Assembly: GCF_000006985.1 (NCBI RefSeq)
Contig: NC_002932.3
Span: forward strand, 1,902,877-1,966,876
DNA: 64,000 bases
Source: Chlorobaculum tepidum TLS
GTDB taxonomy: Bacteria; Bacteroidota; Chlorobiia; Chlorobiales; Chlorobiaceae
Direction of reading: 5' to 3'
Below, piece after piece: positions 26,927-37,325 of the stretch (position 1 is the stretch's first letter; each line of letters begins with the position of its first letter). Both the position numbers and the translations under genes were made by a program. Under the pieces are notes generated by a model, which did no database searches, was not told where the DNA came from, and worked only from the letters and a program-made list of their open reading frames with translations.

Positions 26927-27805
26927 TCACTGCTTCAGAGCATCGGCGCCAGCAACAATTTCGCTCAACTCCTTGGTGATCGCAGCCTGACGTGCGCGGT
27001 TGTAGCTGATATTCAGCACGCGGATCAGCTCTTTGGCGTTTTCCGTAGCCGAATCCATTGCGGCCATTCGTGCAGCCTGCTCGGCGGCGTTGGACTCCAG
27101 CATCACCCGCCAGAGCTGGGTATTGAGATGCTTGGGCACAAGTTCGTCAATAATAGCCGCTGGCGAAGGCTCGTACAGATACTCGCTGCTTGCGGTTTTT
27201 GCGTCACCCCCTTCTGGAGTGATCGGCAGCAACTGCTCAGTTCTGAGGTTGGGCGCGAGCACCGACTTGAACTCGTTATAGACCAGCACGACACGATCCA
27301 CCTCGCCGCTCAGGTACATCTTCGAGGCCTTGTCGGCAATCTCCCTGGCAGAGTCGAAACTGAGATTCTGGAACACGCCGGGATAAGCGGCCGCCAGTTT
27401 GTATCCCCGCTTGCGGAAAAACTCGGTACCCTTGGTGCCAGCGCAGATCATGGTGACGCCACCCTTGGCGTGCAGCGCCGCGTACTCCTCGTGGATGAGC
27501 CGCTGGGCCATCTTGATGATATTGGCATTGAAGCCGCCGCACAGGCCTCTGTCTGAAGTGACCAGAATGACCAGCACGTTATTGACCTCTTCGCGGGGCG
27601 AAAGCAGAGGGTTGACCGAAGTATCGACCTTGGTCGAAAGGGAGGCGAGCATCTCTTTCAGCTTCCCGGCATACGGACGGGCCTGGATCGCCCGATCCTG
27701 CGCTCTTCTGAGCTTGGCAGCCGCAACCATCTTCATGGCCTTGGTCACCTGCTGCGTGGATTTGACACCCTTGAGGCGTATGCGTATGTCCTTTAAAGTA
27801 GGCAT
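26927..27805 (-). CDS. atpG: ATP synthase F1 gamma subunit
   Basis: This is the 292-residue central rotor stalk of the F1 motor. Terminal helices are conserved: the N-terminus [34 protein letters not shown] and the C-terminus [44 protein letters not shown]. The central [15 protein letters not shown]-type motif appears as [16 protein letters not shown]. It follows atpA by 87 bases, with a perfect hairpin in between, and ends the operon. No other ATP synthase subunit gene is adjacent, so the locus is split, as known in Chlorobium. Confidence 0.97.
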   Translation of the reverse strand: MPTLKDIRIRLKGVKSTQQVTKAMKMVAAAKLRRAQDRAIQARPYAGKLKEMLASLSTKVDTSVNPLLSPREEVNNVLVILVTSDRGLCGGFNANIIKMAQRLIHEEYAALHAKGGVTMICAGTKGTEFFRKRGYKLAAAYPGVFQNLSFDSAREIADKASKMYLSGEVDRVVLVYNEFKSVLAPNLRTEQLLPITPEGGDAKTASSEYLYEPSPAAIIDELVPKHLNTQLWRVMLESNAAEQAARMAAMDSATENAKELIRVLNISYNRARQAAITKELSEIVAGADALKQ

Positions 27806-27844
27806 GTATTCCGAAACATTGTTGGTATTGCCAATAATCTTGCT

Positions 27845-27870
27845 AACGCCCCTGATCTTACAGGGGCGTT
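27845..27870. promoter_or_regulatory. Perfect intercistronic hairpin between atpA and atpG
   Basis: AACGCCCCTG (27845-27854) pairs perfectly with CAGGGGCGTT (27861-27870) around a six-base loop. It begins about 22 bases after the atpA stop and has no U-tract. Its design is like the pscA/pscB hairpin. Confidence 0.6.
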
Positions 27871-27892
27871 CAGCTCACTCTTGCATCTGCCT

Positions 27893-29473
<1,581 letters not shown>

Positions 29474-29683
29474 ATGGAAATCGATAGGTTATTATTAAGA
29501 AAAGAAAAAGATTCTCCGTACCTTCTCATGATTTCGGCTACGGCCCACAACTCTCCAGAAAAACGATTCAGAATTTAATGAAAAGCATTCAGTTATTCAA
29601 ATGCCAGAACCAATTTGGATAATCATCGTTTCCAGACTGCTACGCGACCAGACCAAATCAGGAATCTTTCCCCAAATCACGCT

Positions 29684-30658
29684 ATGAAAACCGTCACTGG
29701 ATTTGCTTCAGCAACGGTTGGAAACGTTGCCTGCGGATTTGACGTCCTCGGTTTCGCCATCACCGAACCTGGAGACGAGGTCGTTCTGGCGCTTCACGAT
29801 GAGCGCAGAAGCGACTGCCCCGTTTCGATCACCTCGATTGTGGGTGACGGCGGAGCCTTGCCGCTCGACCCGAAAAAAAATACTTCGAGCTTCGTTGTCC
29901 TCAAGTTCCTTGAATATATCCGCACCACGAAAGGCATCTCGTTTGACGGTCACATCGATCTGGTGCTTAAAAAAAATCTGCCACTCTCCAGCGGCATGGG
30001 CAGCAGCGCGGCAAGCGCAGCGGCGGCACTGATTGCCGCCAATGAGCTGTTCGGCTCGCCCTGCACCAAAATGGAGCTGGTACACTTCGCCATCGAGGGC
30101 GAGCGCGTCGCCTGCGGTTCGGCCCATGCCGACAATGCCGCTCCGGCCATGCTCGGCAACTTCATCCTGATCCGCAGCTACAACCCGCTCGACCTGATCA
30201 CCATCAAACCACCAAAAAATCTTTTCGGCACACTCGTGCATCCGCACACCGAACTCAAAACCTCGTTCGCCCGCTCCGTGCTGCCGAAATCGATTCCGCT
30301 TTCGACCGCCACACAGCAGTGGGGCAACGTCGGCGCACTCATCGCCGGCCTGTTGATGGAGGATTACGACCTGATCGGACGGGCGCTGGTGGATGTGGTC
30401 GCCGAGCCAAAACGCGCACCGCTCATTCCGGGATTCAACGAGGTCAAACAGGCCGCGCTCGACGCGGGAGCTCTCGGTTGCAGCATTGCCGGATCCGGAC
30501 CGTCAGTTTTCGCCTTCTCCTCGTCCAGGCAAACCGCAGAAGCGGTGGGCTCGGCCATGCAGTCGGCGTTCCTGCACTCAAGGGCTGCACTCCAGTCGGA
30601 CATGTGGGTCTCGCCGATTTGCAGCCAGGGCGCACGCATCATCAGCACAACTTCTTGA
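29684..30658 (+). CDS. thrB: Homoserine kinase
   Basis: This 324-residue GHMP kinase phosphorylates homoserine for threonine synthesis. The start ATG 29684 gives MKTVTGFASATVGNVACGFDVLGFA, the family N-terminus; the frame is open further upstream, without resemblance. The phosphate-binding loop PLSSGMGSSAASAAAALIAAN lies at about residues 102-122, and the C-terminal GALGCSIAGSGPSVFAFS is motif 3. It is 13 bases from thrC, and the pair form an operon with plsC. Confidence 0.95.
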   Translation: MKTVTGFASATVGNVACGFDVLGFAITEPGDEVVLALHDERRSDCPVSITSIVGDGGALPLDPKKNTSSFVVLKFLEYIRTTKGISFDGHIDLVLKKNLPLSSGMGSSAASAAAALIAANELFGSPCTKMELVHFAIEGERVACGSAHADNAAPAMLGNFILIRSYNPLDLITIKPPKNLFGTLVHPHTELKTSFARSVLPKSIPLSTATQQWGNVGALIAGLLMEDYDLIGRALVDVVAEPKRAPLIPGFNEVKQAALDAGALGCSIAGSGPSVFAFSSSRQTAEAVGSAMQSAFLHSRAALQSDMWVSPICSQGARIISTTS

Positions 30659-30671
30659 AACGCATCACGAT

Positions 30672-31997
30672 ATGATCTTCTACAGCACGACGAAAGCGTC
30701 TGCTCCCGTCACGATGAAAAAAGCCACCCTCGAAGGGCTCGCACCCGATGGAGGGTTGTATGTTCCATCGACGATGCCGCACTTCTCCGCCGAAGAGATT
30801 GCCCTTCTGGAGAACGGCTCGTTCAACAATATTGCCTTTGCCGTCGCCAAGAAGTTCGCCGGTGACGAAATCCCGCTCGACCGCCTCTCGGAACTGATCG
30901 ACGAGTGCTTTACCTTCGACACGCCGCTGCACGAACTTGACCCGGACACCTTCGTCGAGGAGCTGTTCCACGGTCCGACGCTCGCATTCAAGGACTACGG
31001 CGCCCGATTTCTCGCGCGGATGACCGGCTATTTCGCCGCCGAAGAGAGCCGCCTCATCACGGTGCTGGTCGCCACGTCGGGCGACACCGGCAGCGCTGTG
31101 GCCTACGGCTTCCACGGCATTCCGAACACCCGCGTGGTGCTGCTCTATCCGTCGGGCAAGGTGAGCCGCCTTCAGGAGCAGCAGCTCACCACGGCAGGCG
31201 ACAACGTCTTCGCGCTCGAAGTGAAAGGCGATTTCGACGACTGCCAGCGCCTCGTCAAGCAGGCCTTCGTCGACCAATCGCTGCGTCAGAAGCTGACGCT
31301 CACTTCGGCAAACTCCATCAACATCTCGCGCCTGATTCCGCAGTCGTTCTACTATGCCTGGGCGGCGCTCCAGCTCCGCCAGCGCAAGCCAGACGCTCTG
31401 CCGATCTTCTCAGTACCAAGCGGCAACTACGGCAACCTGACGGCGGGCGTCATGGCAAAGATGATGGGCTTTCCGATCGGCCACTTCATCGCCGCCTCGA
31501 ACGCCAACGACAGCGTCACCCGCTATCTCGACGAGGGGCGCTACGAGCCGAAACCGACCGTCCGGACGCTGACCACGGCGATGGATGTGGGCAACCCGAG
31601 CAACTTCGCGAGGCTGCGCTATTTCTTCGAAAACGATTTCCGGAAAATGGGCCAAGAGATCACCGGCATCGCGGTCTCGGATGCAGAAACCCTCGAAACG
31701 ATCCGCTCGGTTTACGAGAAATACGGCTATGTCATGGATCCGCACACCGCCGTCGGCTACCGGGCGCTCGACCGGTTCCGTCAGGATCATGCCGGAGCGG
31801 GCACCCCGGGCGTCGTGCTTTCGACCGCTCACCCGGTCAAATTCGACGAGGCGATCAAAGAGGCAACCGGCAATGAGGTGCCACTTCCGGAAACGATGGA
31901 AGAAATCATGAGCAAGCCGAAAAAAGCCACGCTGATCGGCAACCGCTACGAAGAGCTGGCTCGCTTTCTCTCGGAGCTCAACACCCAGACAAACTGA
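30672..31997 (+). CDS. thrC: Threonine synthase
   Basis: This 441-residue PLP enzyme converts O-phosphohomoserine to threonine. The start at ATG 30672 (MIFYSTTKASAPVTMKKATLEGLAPDGGLY) fits the family N-terminus YRSTR...V...ALL.GLA.DGGLYVP. The PLP lysine is in GPTLAFKDYGARFLARM (about residue 108), with a phosphate-binding ATSGDTGSAVAYGFHG and a later FSVPSGNYGNLTAGVMAK. It lies between thrB and plsC. Confidence 0.95.
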   Translation: MIFYSTTKASAPVTMKKATLEGLAPDGGLYVPSTMPHFSAEEIALLENGSFNNIAFAVAKKFAGDEIPLDRLSELIDECFTFDTPLHELDPDTFVEELFHGPTLAFKDYGARFLARMTGYFAAEESRLITVLVATSGDTGSAVAYGFHGIPNTRVVLLYPSGKVSRLQEQQLTTAGDNVFALEVKGDFDDCQRLVKQAFVDQSLRQKLTLTSANSINISRLIPQSFYYAWAALQLRQRKPDALPIFSVPSGNYGNLTAGVMAKMMGFPIGHFIAASNANDSVTRYLDEGRYEPKPTVRTLTTAMDVGNPSNFARLRYFFENDFRKMGQEITGIAVSDAETLETIRSVYEKYGYVMDPHTAVGYRALDRFRQDHAGAGTPGVVLSTAHPVKFDEAIKEATGNEVPLPETMEEIMSKPKKATLIGNRYEELARFLSELNTQTN

Positions 31998-32008
31998 ACG
32001 GCTGATCC

Positions 32009-32707
32009 ATGAACTTCCAGACGCTTCTTTTCTTTCTGGTCATCATACCGGTCATGTTTTTCGGGATGCTCTTTGCGCTCGTTTTGAACCTGTTCGATCC
32101 GAGCGGTGATCAGTTTCACAAAATGGCCGCATGGTGGGGACGCTTTTCGGCAAGGGTGCTCGGAATTGAGGTCAAGGTGGAAGGCGAGGAAAACTACAAC
32201 CCCAACAAGAACTACCTGGTGGTGAGCAACCATGCCGGCATGGCAGATATTCCGCTGATTCTGGGTTCGATGAAGCTCAATCTGAGGTTTGTGGCCAAAG
32301 AGGAGCTGGGCAAGATTCCGGTGTTCGGCCCTGCGCTGAAATCTGCCGGATACGTCTTCATCAAGCGCGGGCAGAACCGCGAGGCGCTGCAAAGTATGCT
32401 GAAAGCGGCCGACACCCTCAAGGCGGGACGCTCGATCCACATTTTCCCCGAAGGCACCCGGTCCAAAACCGGCAAGATACTTCCCTTCAAGCGAGGCGCC
32501 TTTATCATCGCGGAAAAAGCTAAGGTGCCCGTGCTGCCGGTCACGATTGTTGGCAGCAACCTCATCACCCCGAAAAAGAGCCTGAAGATCAACCACGGCA
32601 CCGTGCGTCTGATCATCGGCAAACCCATCGAACCTGCCAAAGCTGAAGCGCTGATGAAGGAGAGCTACAGCGTCATCAGCGAAAATCTTGAAAAGAGCGC
32701 CGCGTAG
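32009..32707 (+). CDS. plsC: 1-acyl-sn-glycerol-3-phosphate acyltransferase (PlsC family)
   Basis: This 232-residue membrane-associated acyltransferase makes phosphatidic acid from lysophosphatidic acid. An N-terminal hydrophobic anchor (FLVIIPVMFFGMLFALVLNLF) precedes the catalytic NHAGMADIPL (HX4D) at about residue 74. The acceptor motif IFPEGTRSKTGKILPFKRGAF and C-terminal VPVLPVTIVGSN complete the family blocks. It is 11 bases after thrC and likely translated from the same mRNA. Confidence 0.92.
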   Translation: MNFQTLLFFLVIIPVMFFGMLFALVLNLFDPSGDQFHKMAAWWGRFSARVLGIEVKVEGEENYNPNKNYLVVSNHAGMADIPLILGSMKLNLRFVAKEELGKIPVFGPALKSAGYVFIKRGQNREALQSMLKAADTLKAGRSIHIFPEGTRSKTGKILPFKRGAFIIAEKAKVPVLPVTIVGSNLITPKKSLKINHGTVRLIIGKPIEPAKAEALMKESYSVISENLEKSAA

Positions 32708-32742
32708 AGGTTTTTCGTGGGACGAATGGGGATCGAGAGAAT

Positions 32743-32762
32743 AAAACGATAGAGATCGTTTT
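32743..32762. terminator. Terminator-like hairpin after plsC
   Basis: AAAACGAT (32743-32750) pairs with ATCGTTTT (32755-32762) around AGAG, 36 bases after the plsC stop. A second palindrome, TGGTTCG/CGAACC, sits near 32816-32829 before convergent ribH. Confidence 0.55.
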
Positions 32763-32872
32763 CCCTGTTGTTCCCGCTGCCCTTAATTCCGAAACAACAG
32801 CAGAATCAGCAAGGGTGGTTCGCGAACCGCCCCTGCAAGATCATTTCAGGCAAGCACAGTCCCCCGTTCACC

Positions 32873-33340
32873 TTACAGCTGCTTGTAAAGATTGGCCATT
32901 TCGATGGCGGCCAGGGCGGCGTCGAAGCCTTTGTTACCAGCCTTGGTGCCGGCACGCTCGATTGCCTGCTCCAGATTTTCGGTGGTCAGCACACCGAATG
33001 ATACGGGAATAGCGGCCTCCATGCCGACCTGCGCGATCCCCTTGGTCGCCTCGGCAGCAATCACGTCGAAGTGCGGGGTCGAGCCGCGGATGATAACCCC
33101 AAGCGTCACAATCGCATCGTATTTGCCAGACAACATAGCCTTTCTCGTAACCGACGGCAGCTCGAAAGCGCCGGGGCAACGAATAACGGTGATCTCGTCA
33201 GCCGATCCGCCATGACGCACAATGCAGTCAATGGCTCCCTCGACCAGCTTCTGGCCGATAAAATCGTTGAAGCGTGAAACCACGAGCGCGAACTTCAAGC
33301 CGGAGGCATTCAACGAGCCTTCAATATTTTGTACCTGCAT
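32873..33340 (-). CDS. ribH: 6,7-dimethyl-8-ribityllumazine synthase
   Basis: RibH condenses the ribityl-pyrimidinedione with dihydroxybutanone phosphate in riboflavin synthesis and usually assembles as pentamers or 60-mers. The 155-residue product starts at ATG 33340 ([25 protein letters not shown]), the normal family length; the open frame upstream lacks similarity. Signatures are [37 protein letters not shown] with the catalytic His near residue 88, and [13 protein letters not shown]. Other rib genes are not nearby. Confidence 0.95.
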   Translation of the reverse strand: MQVQNIEGSLNASGLKFALVVSRFNDFIGQKLVEGAIDCIVRHGGSADEITVIRCPGAFELPSVTRKAMLSGKYDAIVTLGVIIRGSTPHFDVIAAEATKGIAQVGMEAAIPVSFGVLTTENLEQAIERAGTKAGNKGFDAALAAIEMANLYKQL

Positions 33341-33435
33341 AGTCAGTTGTTGTTTGGTTTGCAATGCCACAATGGACAAAGTGAACGGAATGGGCTTTAT
33401 AGGCCGCGCCACGAGCTACTCCGCATTTTCACTCA

Positions 33436-34065
33436 TCAATCATAGCCCATCATTTTTTCGACGAGCTCCACGATGACGTGCCCCACAGCGATGTGGCACT
33501 CCTGGATTCTGTCGGCGCTTCCGGTATGGGGCACCACCACCGCAAGGTCAGCGTGCGGCTTGATCGCACCGCCATCACCACCAAGCAGGGCGAGTGTTTT
33601 CAGCCCCCGCTTGCGGGCAAATTCGAGAGCCTTGAGCACACTGGCGCTATTGCCACTGGTTGAAAGTCCGATCAGAATGTCCCCAGGGCAACCATAAGCT
33701 TCGGTGAGCCGAACGAAAACCTCGTCGAAACCGAGGTCGTTTGCACCCGCCGTCAGGGCCGAGGTATCGGTTGAAAGCGCGATGGCCGGAAGCGCCGGAC
33801 GATGCACGGAGCTGCGGTATCTGATGGTGAACTCTGCGGCCAGATGCTGCGCGTCTGCGGCGCTTCCACCATTGCCGCATAGGAGCACTTTGCCCCCCTC
33901 CCTGAAGGTATCAGCGATCATCGATGCCATCGCTACAATAACGTCGCTGTCACGCCGCGCCACGCTCTCCTTAAGCCGCGCGCTGTAGAGCATCCGTTCG
34001 AGCACCAGCTCTTCGTACCGGGTGCCGCCACAGCTTCCCTCCGAACAGTTACACTGCTGAGTCAT
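33436..34065 (-). CDS. gmhA: Phosphoheptose isomerase-like SIS protein
   Basis: GmhA converts sedoheptulose 7-phosphate to D-glycero-D-manno-heptose 7-phosphate, the first step to LPS heptose. The 209-residue sequence has the SIS-domain blocks [19 protein letters not shown] (Glu and His metal/catalytic residues) and [21 protein letters not shown], and ends with [18 protein letters not shown]. An unusual Cys-rich N-terminus ([10 protein letters not shown], residues 5-14) precedes the fold and may bind metal. The other heptose gene in the window is gmhB at 4370-4969. DiaA-type SIS proteins are similar, but the His residues favour GmhA. Confidence 0.87.
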   Translation of the reverse strand: MTQQCNCSEGSCGGTRYEELVLERMLYSARLKESVARRDSDVIVAMASMIADTFREGGKVLLCGNGGSAADAQHLAAEFTIRYRSSVHRPALPAIALSTDTSALTAGANDLGFDEVFVRLTEAYGCPGDILIGLSTSGNSASVLKALEFARKRGLKTLALLGGDGGAIKPHADLAVVVPHTGSADRIQECHIAVGHVIVELVEKMMGYD

Positions 34066-34127
34066 GGCCTAACTACTTTTTTGAAAAATTCCTGCAATAT
34101 AAAAAATGATCGGTCAGATGGGGCTGA

Positions 34128-34166
34128 TCAAAAAAAAAGCCTACCCGAAGTATTTGCCGGGCAGGC
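34128..34166 (-). terminator. Terminator of hemE
   Basis: GCCTACCCG (34139-34147) pairs with CGGGCAGGC (34158-34166) with one mismatch. On the minus strand it is followed by about nine U, 29 bases after the hemE stop. Confidence 0.8.
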
Positions 34167-34195
34167 TGTGACGCTTTCAGTAAGAGGAATCGCGC

Positions 34196-35251
34196 TTAGT
34201 GGTACTTGGCGCTTTCTTCCTTGACGAATTCAACGAGGCACTTCAGGTTGGCAGGATCGACGTCGGGCAGAATGCCGTGGCCGAGGTTGAAGACGTGACC
34301 GGAGTGGTCGTTGTGCTGGCCGAACTGCTTGAGCACCTTGGCAGCTTCCGACTTGATCTTCTCGGGCGTGCCGTAGAGCACCGTCGGGTCCATGTTGCCC
34401 TGGAGGCAGACGCGGTCATTCAACTCTTTGCGAGCCTTTGCGATATCGATGTTCCAGCCGAGACCAACCGCATCGGCGCCGCAGTCGGCGATGTCGGAAA
34501 GAATAGTGTTCATATCCTTGGCAAACGCGATGACCGGAATTTCCGGATATGCGGCCTTCACGGCAGCGACGTTCTGCTTGATGTACGGCAGGGCAAATTC
34601 GCGGTAATCATCCTCGGAGAGCGCGCTGGCCCAGGAGTCGAAAATCTGGATGGCGTCGGCGCCAGCTTCTACCTGCTTGACGAGGTAGGCGCTAATGCAG
34701 TCGCTGATCTTTTGGAGCAACTGGTGAGCCATCTTCGGCTCGCGGTACATCATCTTCTTGGCCCAGGTGTAGTTCTTCGAACCGCCCCCCTCGACGGCAT
34801 AGGTGAAGAGCGTCCATGCCGCGCCGGAGAAGCCGATGAGCGGCACACGGTCGTTGAGTTCCTTTTTGGCGAGGCGGATTGCGTCGAGTACGTAGCCGAG
34901 TTTCTCATCGATATCGGGATCGATCAGTTTGTCGATGTCGGCCTGCGAACGGATCGGCGGAGTCAGTTTGATGCCCTTGGTCTCGATAATCTCGACATTC
35001 ATGCCCATCGCTTCGTTGACGACGAGGATGTCGGAGAAAATGATCGCGGCGTCCACACCCATCAGATCGACCGGCTGGATGGTGACTTCACAAGCCAGCT
35101 CGGGGGTTTTGCAGAGGGTCAGAAAGTCGGTTTTCTCCCTGACGGCGCGATATTCAGGCAGATAACGACCGGCCTGACGCATGACCCAGATAGGAGTACG
35201 GGGGGTAGCCTGCCTCTTCAACGCCCTGATAAAAAGATCATTTTTGAGCAT
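34196..35251 (-). CDS. hemE: Uroporphyrinogen decarboxylase
   Basis: HemE removes four carboxyl groups from uroporphyrinogen III to make coproporphyrinogen III, on the shared path to heme and bacteriochlorophylls c and a. The 351-residue sequence has the N-terminal signature PIWVMRQAGRYLPEYRAVREK (residues 20-40) and the second signature GFSGAAWTLFTYAVEGGGSKNY (about 140-161). Later it has GWNIDIAKARKELNDRVCLQGNMDP and a C-terminal HVFNLGHGILPDVDP. It is monocistronic with its own terminator. High flux through this enzyme is expected in a chlorosome-containing cell. Confidence 0.97.
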   Translation of the reverse strand: MLKNDLFIRALKRQATPRTPIWVMRQAGRYLPEYRAVREKTDFLTLCKTPELACEVTIQPVDLMGVDAAIIFSDILVVNEAMGMNVEIIETKGIKLTPPIRSQADIDKLIDPDIDEKLGYVLDAIRLAKKELNDRVPLIGFSGAAWTLFTYAVEGGGSKNYTWAKKMMYREPKMAHQLLQKISDCISAYLVKQVEAGADAIQIFDSWASALSEDDYREFALPYIKQNVAAVKAAYPEIPVIAFAKDMNTILSDIADCGADAVGLGWNIDIAKARKELNDRVCLQGNMDPTVLYGTPEKIKSEAAKVLKQFGQHNDHSGHVFNLGHGILPDVDPANLKCLVEFVKEESAKYH

Positions 35252-35377
35252 GGAATGCGATGATTAGTGATGTTGTGAAAAGAGCTGCGCTTAAGGCCGG
35301 ACCGAGACCGGAAACCTTGCAGACATTAAATAAATCAGGTGCAAAGGTACACTTTTTCAGCCGGATTTTAAAACAGG

Positions 35378-35401
35378 CGGGCGCCCTTCTCGTGGCGCCC
35401 G
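35378..35401 (-). terminator. Terminator of the sdhA-sdhB-sdhE operon
   Basis: CGGGCGCC (35378-35385) pairs with GGCGCCCG (35394-35401) and on the minus strand is followed by CTGTTTTAAAA. It lies 15 bases after the stop of the CCG-domain subunit gene. Confidence 0.7.
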
Positions 35402-35415
35402 TAAAAGCTGATCAA

Positions 35416-36267
35416 TCAGGCTGTAACGATATGCCGTTTGATGCCGAGTTGCCGGTCGGAGTACCCGAGCGCAAGACCCACAACTTCGGAGAGATGATAG
35501 ACCGGAATCGCCCCCTTGAGGCCATTATGCTTGAGCGCCTTGGCCTGATACCCGTCCAGCACGGTGTGGCAGAGAGGGCAGGGCGTCACGATAAAGTCAG
35601 CCTTCTTGTCCATCGCCTCCTTCAGCGCCTCGGCAGCCACGTTCAGCGACTCCTCCTCGGCGACCAGCAGTGTGTGGAAGCCACAGCAGCGGTTCTTGTG
35701 CTCGTAAGGAATCGTCTTTGCGCCCAGAGCGTCGAGCAAAAGATCGAGAGAGGTCGGTTCGAGCGGATCGTCCTTGCCGAGCACGGTCGAAGGACGCAGG
35801 ATATGACAACCATAAAACGGCGCAATACGGAGTTTGGTGAGCGGTGTTTTCACCTTCTTGCGAATGACATCGAGACCGACGTCGTCGATGAGCACCCAGA
35901 GCAGATGGCGCACATCGGAGGTCCCGCGATATTCAAGGCCCTCCTCCTTGAGAATCTCGTTGACTTCAGCTCGCAGTGCAGGTGACTCGTCAAGCTTCTT
36001 TTTGGCTGTTCTGATGGTCATCAAGCAGGTATTGCAGGAGACAACCAGATCAAGCCCCTGCTTTTCGGCCAGGGCAATATTGCGGGCGTTGACCAGCGCG
36101 AACTGCTTCGGGCTCACGTAGTCGAGATTGCTGCCGCCACAGCAAACGCTTTCATGCAACTTGACCATTTCAATGCCAAGATCATGCTGCCAGAGGCCAA
36201 GCGACCGATCGACCTCTTTGGTCATCGCTTCATTGATGCAGCTCTGATAGTAGGCGTAACGCTTCAT
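35416..36267 (-). CDS. Type-E succinate dehydrogenase/fumarate reductase CCG-domain subunit
   Basis: This 283-residue protein has two HdrB-like cysteine-rich (CCG) domains: Cys10, Cys42-Cys43-Gly, Cys78 and Cys81; then Cys154, Cys194-Cys195-Gly, Cys230 and Cys233. In archaeal and Chlorobium-type complexes such a subunit (SdhE, often labelled SdhC) replaces the classical cytochrome b anchors and probably carries non-cubane [4Fe-4S] clusters for quinone chemistry at the membrane. No transmembrane helix is evident. It begins 5 bases after sdhB and is the last gene of the operon. In green sulfur bacteria the complex runs as fumarate reductase in the reductive TCA cycle. Confidence 0.93.
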   Translation of the reverse strand: MKRYAYYQSCINEAMTKEVDRSLGLWQHDLGIEMVKLHESVCCGGSNLDYVSPKQFALVNARNIALAEKQGLDLVVSCNTCLMTIRTAKKKLDESPALRAEVNEILKEEGLEYRGTSDVRHLLWVLIDDVGLDVIRKKVKTPLTKLRIAPFYGCHILRPSTVLGKDDPLEPTSLDLLLDALGAKTIPYEHKNRCCGFHTLLVAEEESLNVAAEALKEAMDKKADFIVTPCPLCHTVLDGYQAKALKHNGLKGAIPVYHLSEVVGLALGYSDRQLGIKRHIVTA

Positions 36268-36272
36268 ACTGC

Positions 36273-37310
36273 TTATTCTCCGGATTTTTTTTCGTGATCC
36301 TTCGTTATATGGCTGGCCATCTCCTTCATCTCCTTGCGCAGGGACTGAATGCCCTTGGACGCCTTGACCAGCGGCGGCGGCGGCGGGGTTCGACGCTTGA
36401 TGATCATCTTGACGGCCATCGGAAGCAGGTTCTTGAGCGTCCAGGCGATGCCATTGGTCCTGATCGGCAGGGTGGCCTCGACCAGCTTGCCCTTTTTCTC
36501 GATATCATCCATGAAAGCCTCGGCATGGCGGGCACCGCTGGTATCCTTGGTGCCCCGGCGCTCGATGGCATCTTCCCTGAGGCCGTGGATGGCGTCCATG
36601 ATCGGAATGTTCTTGACGCAGGTCTCCTGGCAGCGGTAGCAGTGCGTGCAATCCCACACCCCGTGATCCTGCACGAGATCCGCCAGACGCTGGTCGTGAA
36701 TGCCGTCGCGGCTGTCAGCATTCATACGGTACGACCTGAGCAGCACGACGGGAGAAACATACTCCTTGTGCGCCCGAAGTATAGTGCACTCCGAAACACA
36801 CGAAGCGCAAAGAATACAGTCGGTCGCCTTGTCGTAGGTCTGGAACTCCTCCTCGGAAATGAGGAACTCCTTCTTCCCCCACTGCTCTTCCGGCATCCGG
36901 GAAACCACCCAGTTGGAATACTTCTTCATCTTGCCAACCACCGGGTCCATCTCGACCACCAGATCTTTGATGTGCGGCAGATTCCGAAGCGGCTCGATCT
37001 TGATGACACCCGGTTCGCGGGCCTTTTCGAGCTCGTCCCAGACCTGGGTGGTGCAGGCGAGCTTCGACATGTTGTTGATCCTCATGGCGCAGGAGCCGCA
37101 GATACCGGCCTGACAGAAAGCCCTGAAGGTCAGCGTCGAATCGACATGCTCCTTGATATAGTTGAGAGCCCTGAGCACGGTGATACCTTTTTCGAGCTTG
37201 ATCGTGTAGTCATCGAAATAGGGCTTGCTGTCAACCTGGGGATTGAACCGGTGAACCCTGAAGGTTACATCCCGGCTCTCCTCATGATGCTGTATCGTTG
37301 AATCGCTCAT
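36273..37310 (-). CDS. sdhB: Succinate dehydrogenase/fumarate reductase iron-sulfur subunit
   Basis: This 345-residue electron-transfer subunit links the flavoprotein to the CCG subunit. An N-terminal ferredoxin domain carries the [2Fe-2S] ligands in CQAGICGSCAMRINNMSKLAC (about residues 65-85). The C-terminal domain has CILCASCVSECTI and CTHCYRCQETCVKNIP for the further clusters. It is longer than classical SdhB (about 240), with a basic, Pro-rich C-terminal tail (KRRTPPPPPLVKASKG) possibly contacting membrane or partner. It sits 15 bases after sdhA and 5 before the CCG subunit. Confidence 0.95.
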   Translation of the reverse strand: MSDSTIQHHEESRDVTFRVHRFNPQVDSKPYFDDYTIKLEKGITVLRALNYIKEHVDSTLTFRAFCQAGICGSCAMRINNMSKLACTTQVWDELEKAREPGVIKIEPLRNLPHIKDLVVEMDPVVGKMKKYSNWVVSRMPEEQWGKKEFLISEEEFQTYDKATDCILCASCVSECTILRAHKEYVSPVVLLRSYRMNADSRDGIHDQRLADLVQDHGVWDCTHCYRCQETCVKNIPIMDAIHGLREDAIERRGTKDTSGARHAEAFMDDIEKKGKLVEATLPIRTNGIAWTLKNLLPMAVKMIIKRRTPPPPPLVKASKGIQSLRKEMKEMASHITKDHEKKSGE

Positions 37311-37325
37311 TGAAAATCCTTCGGA

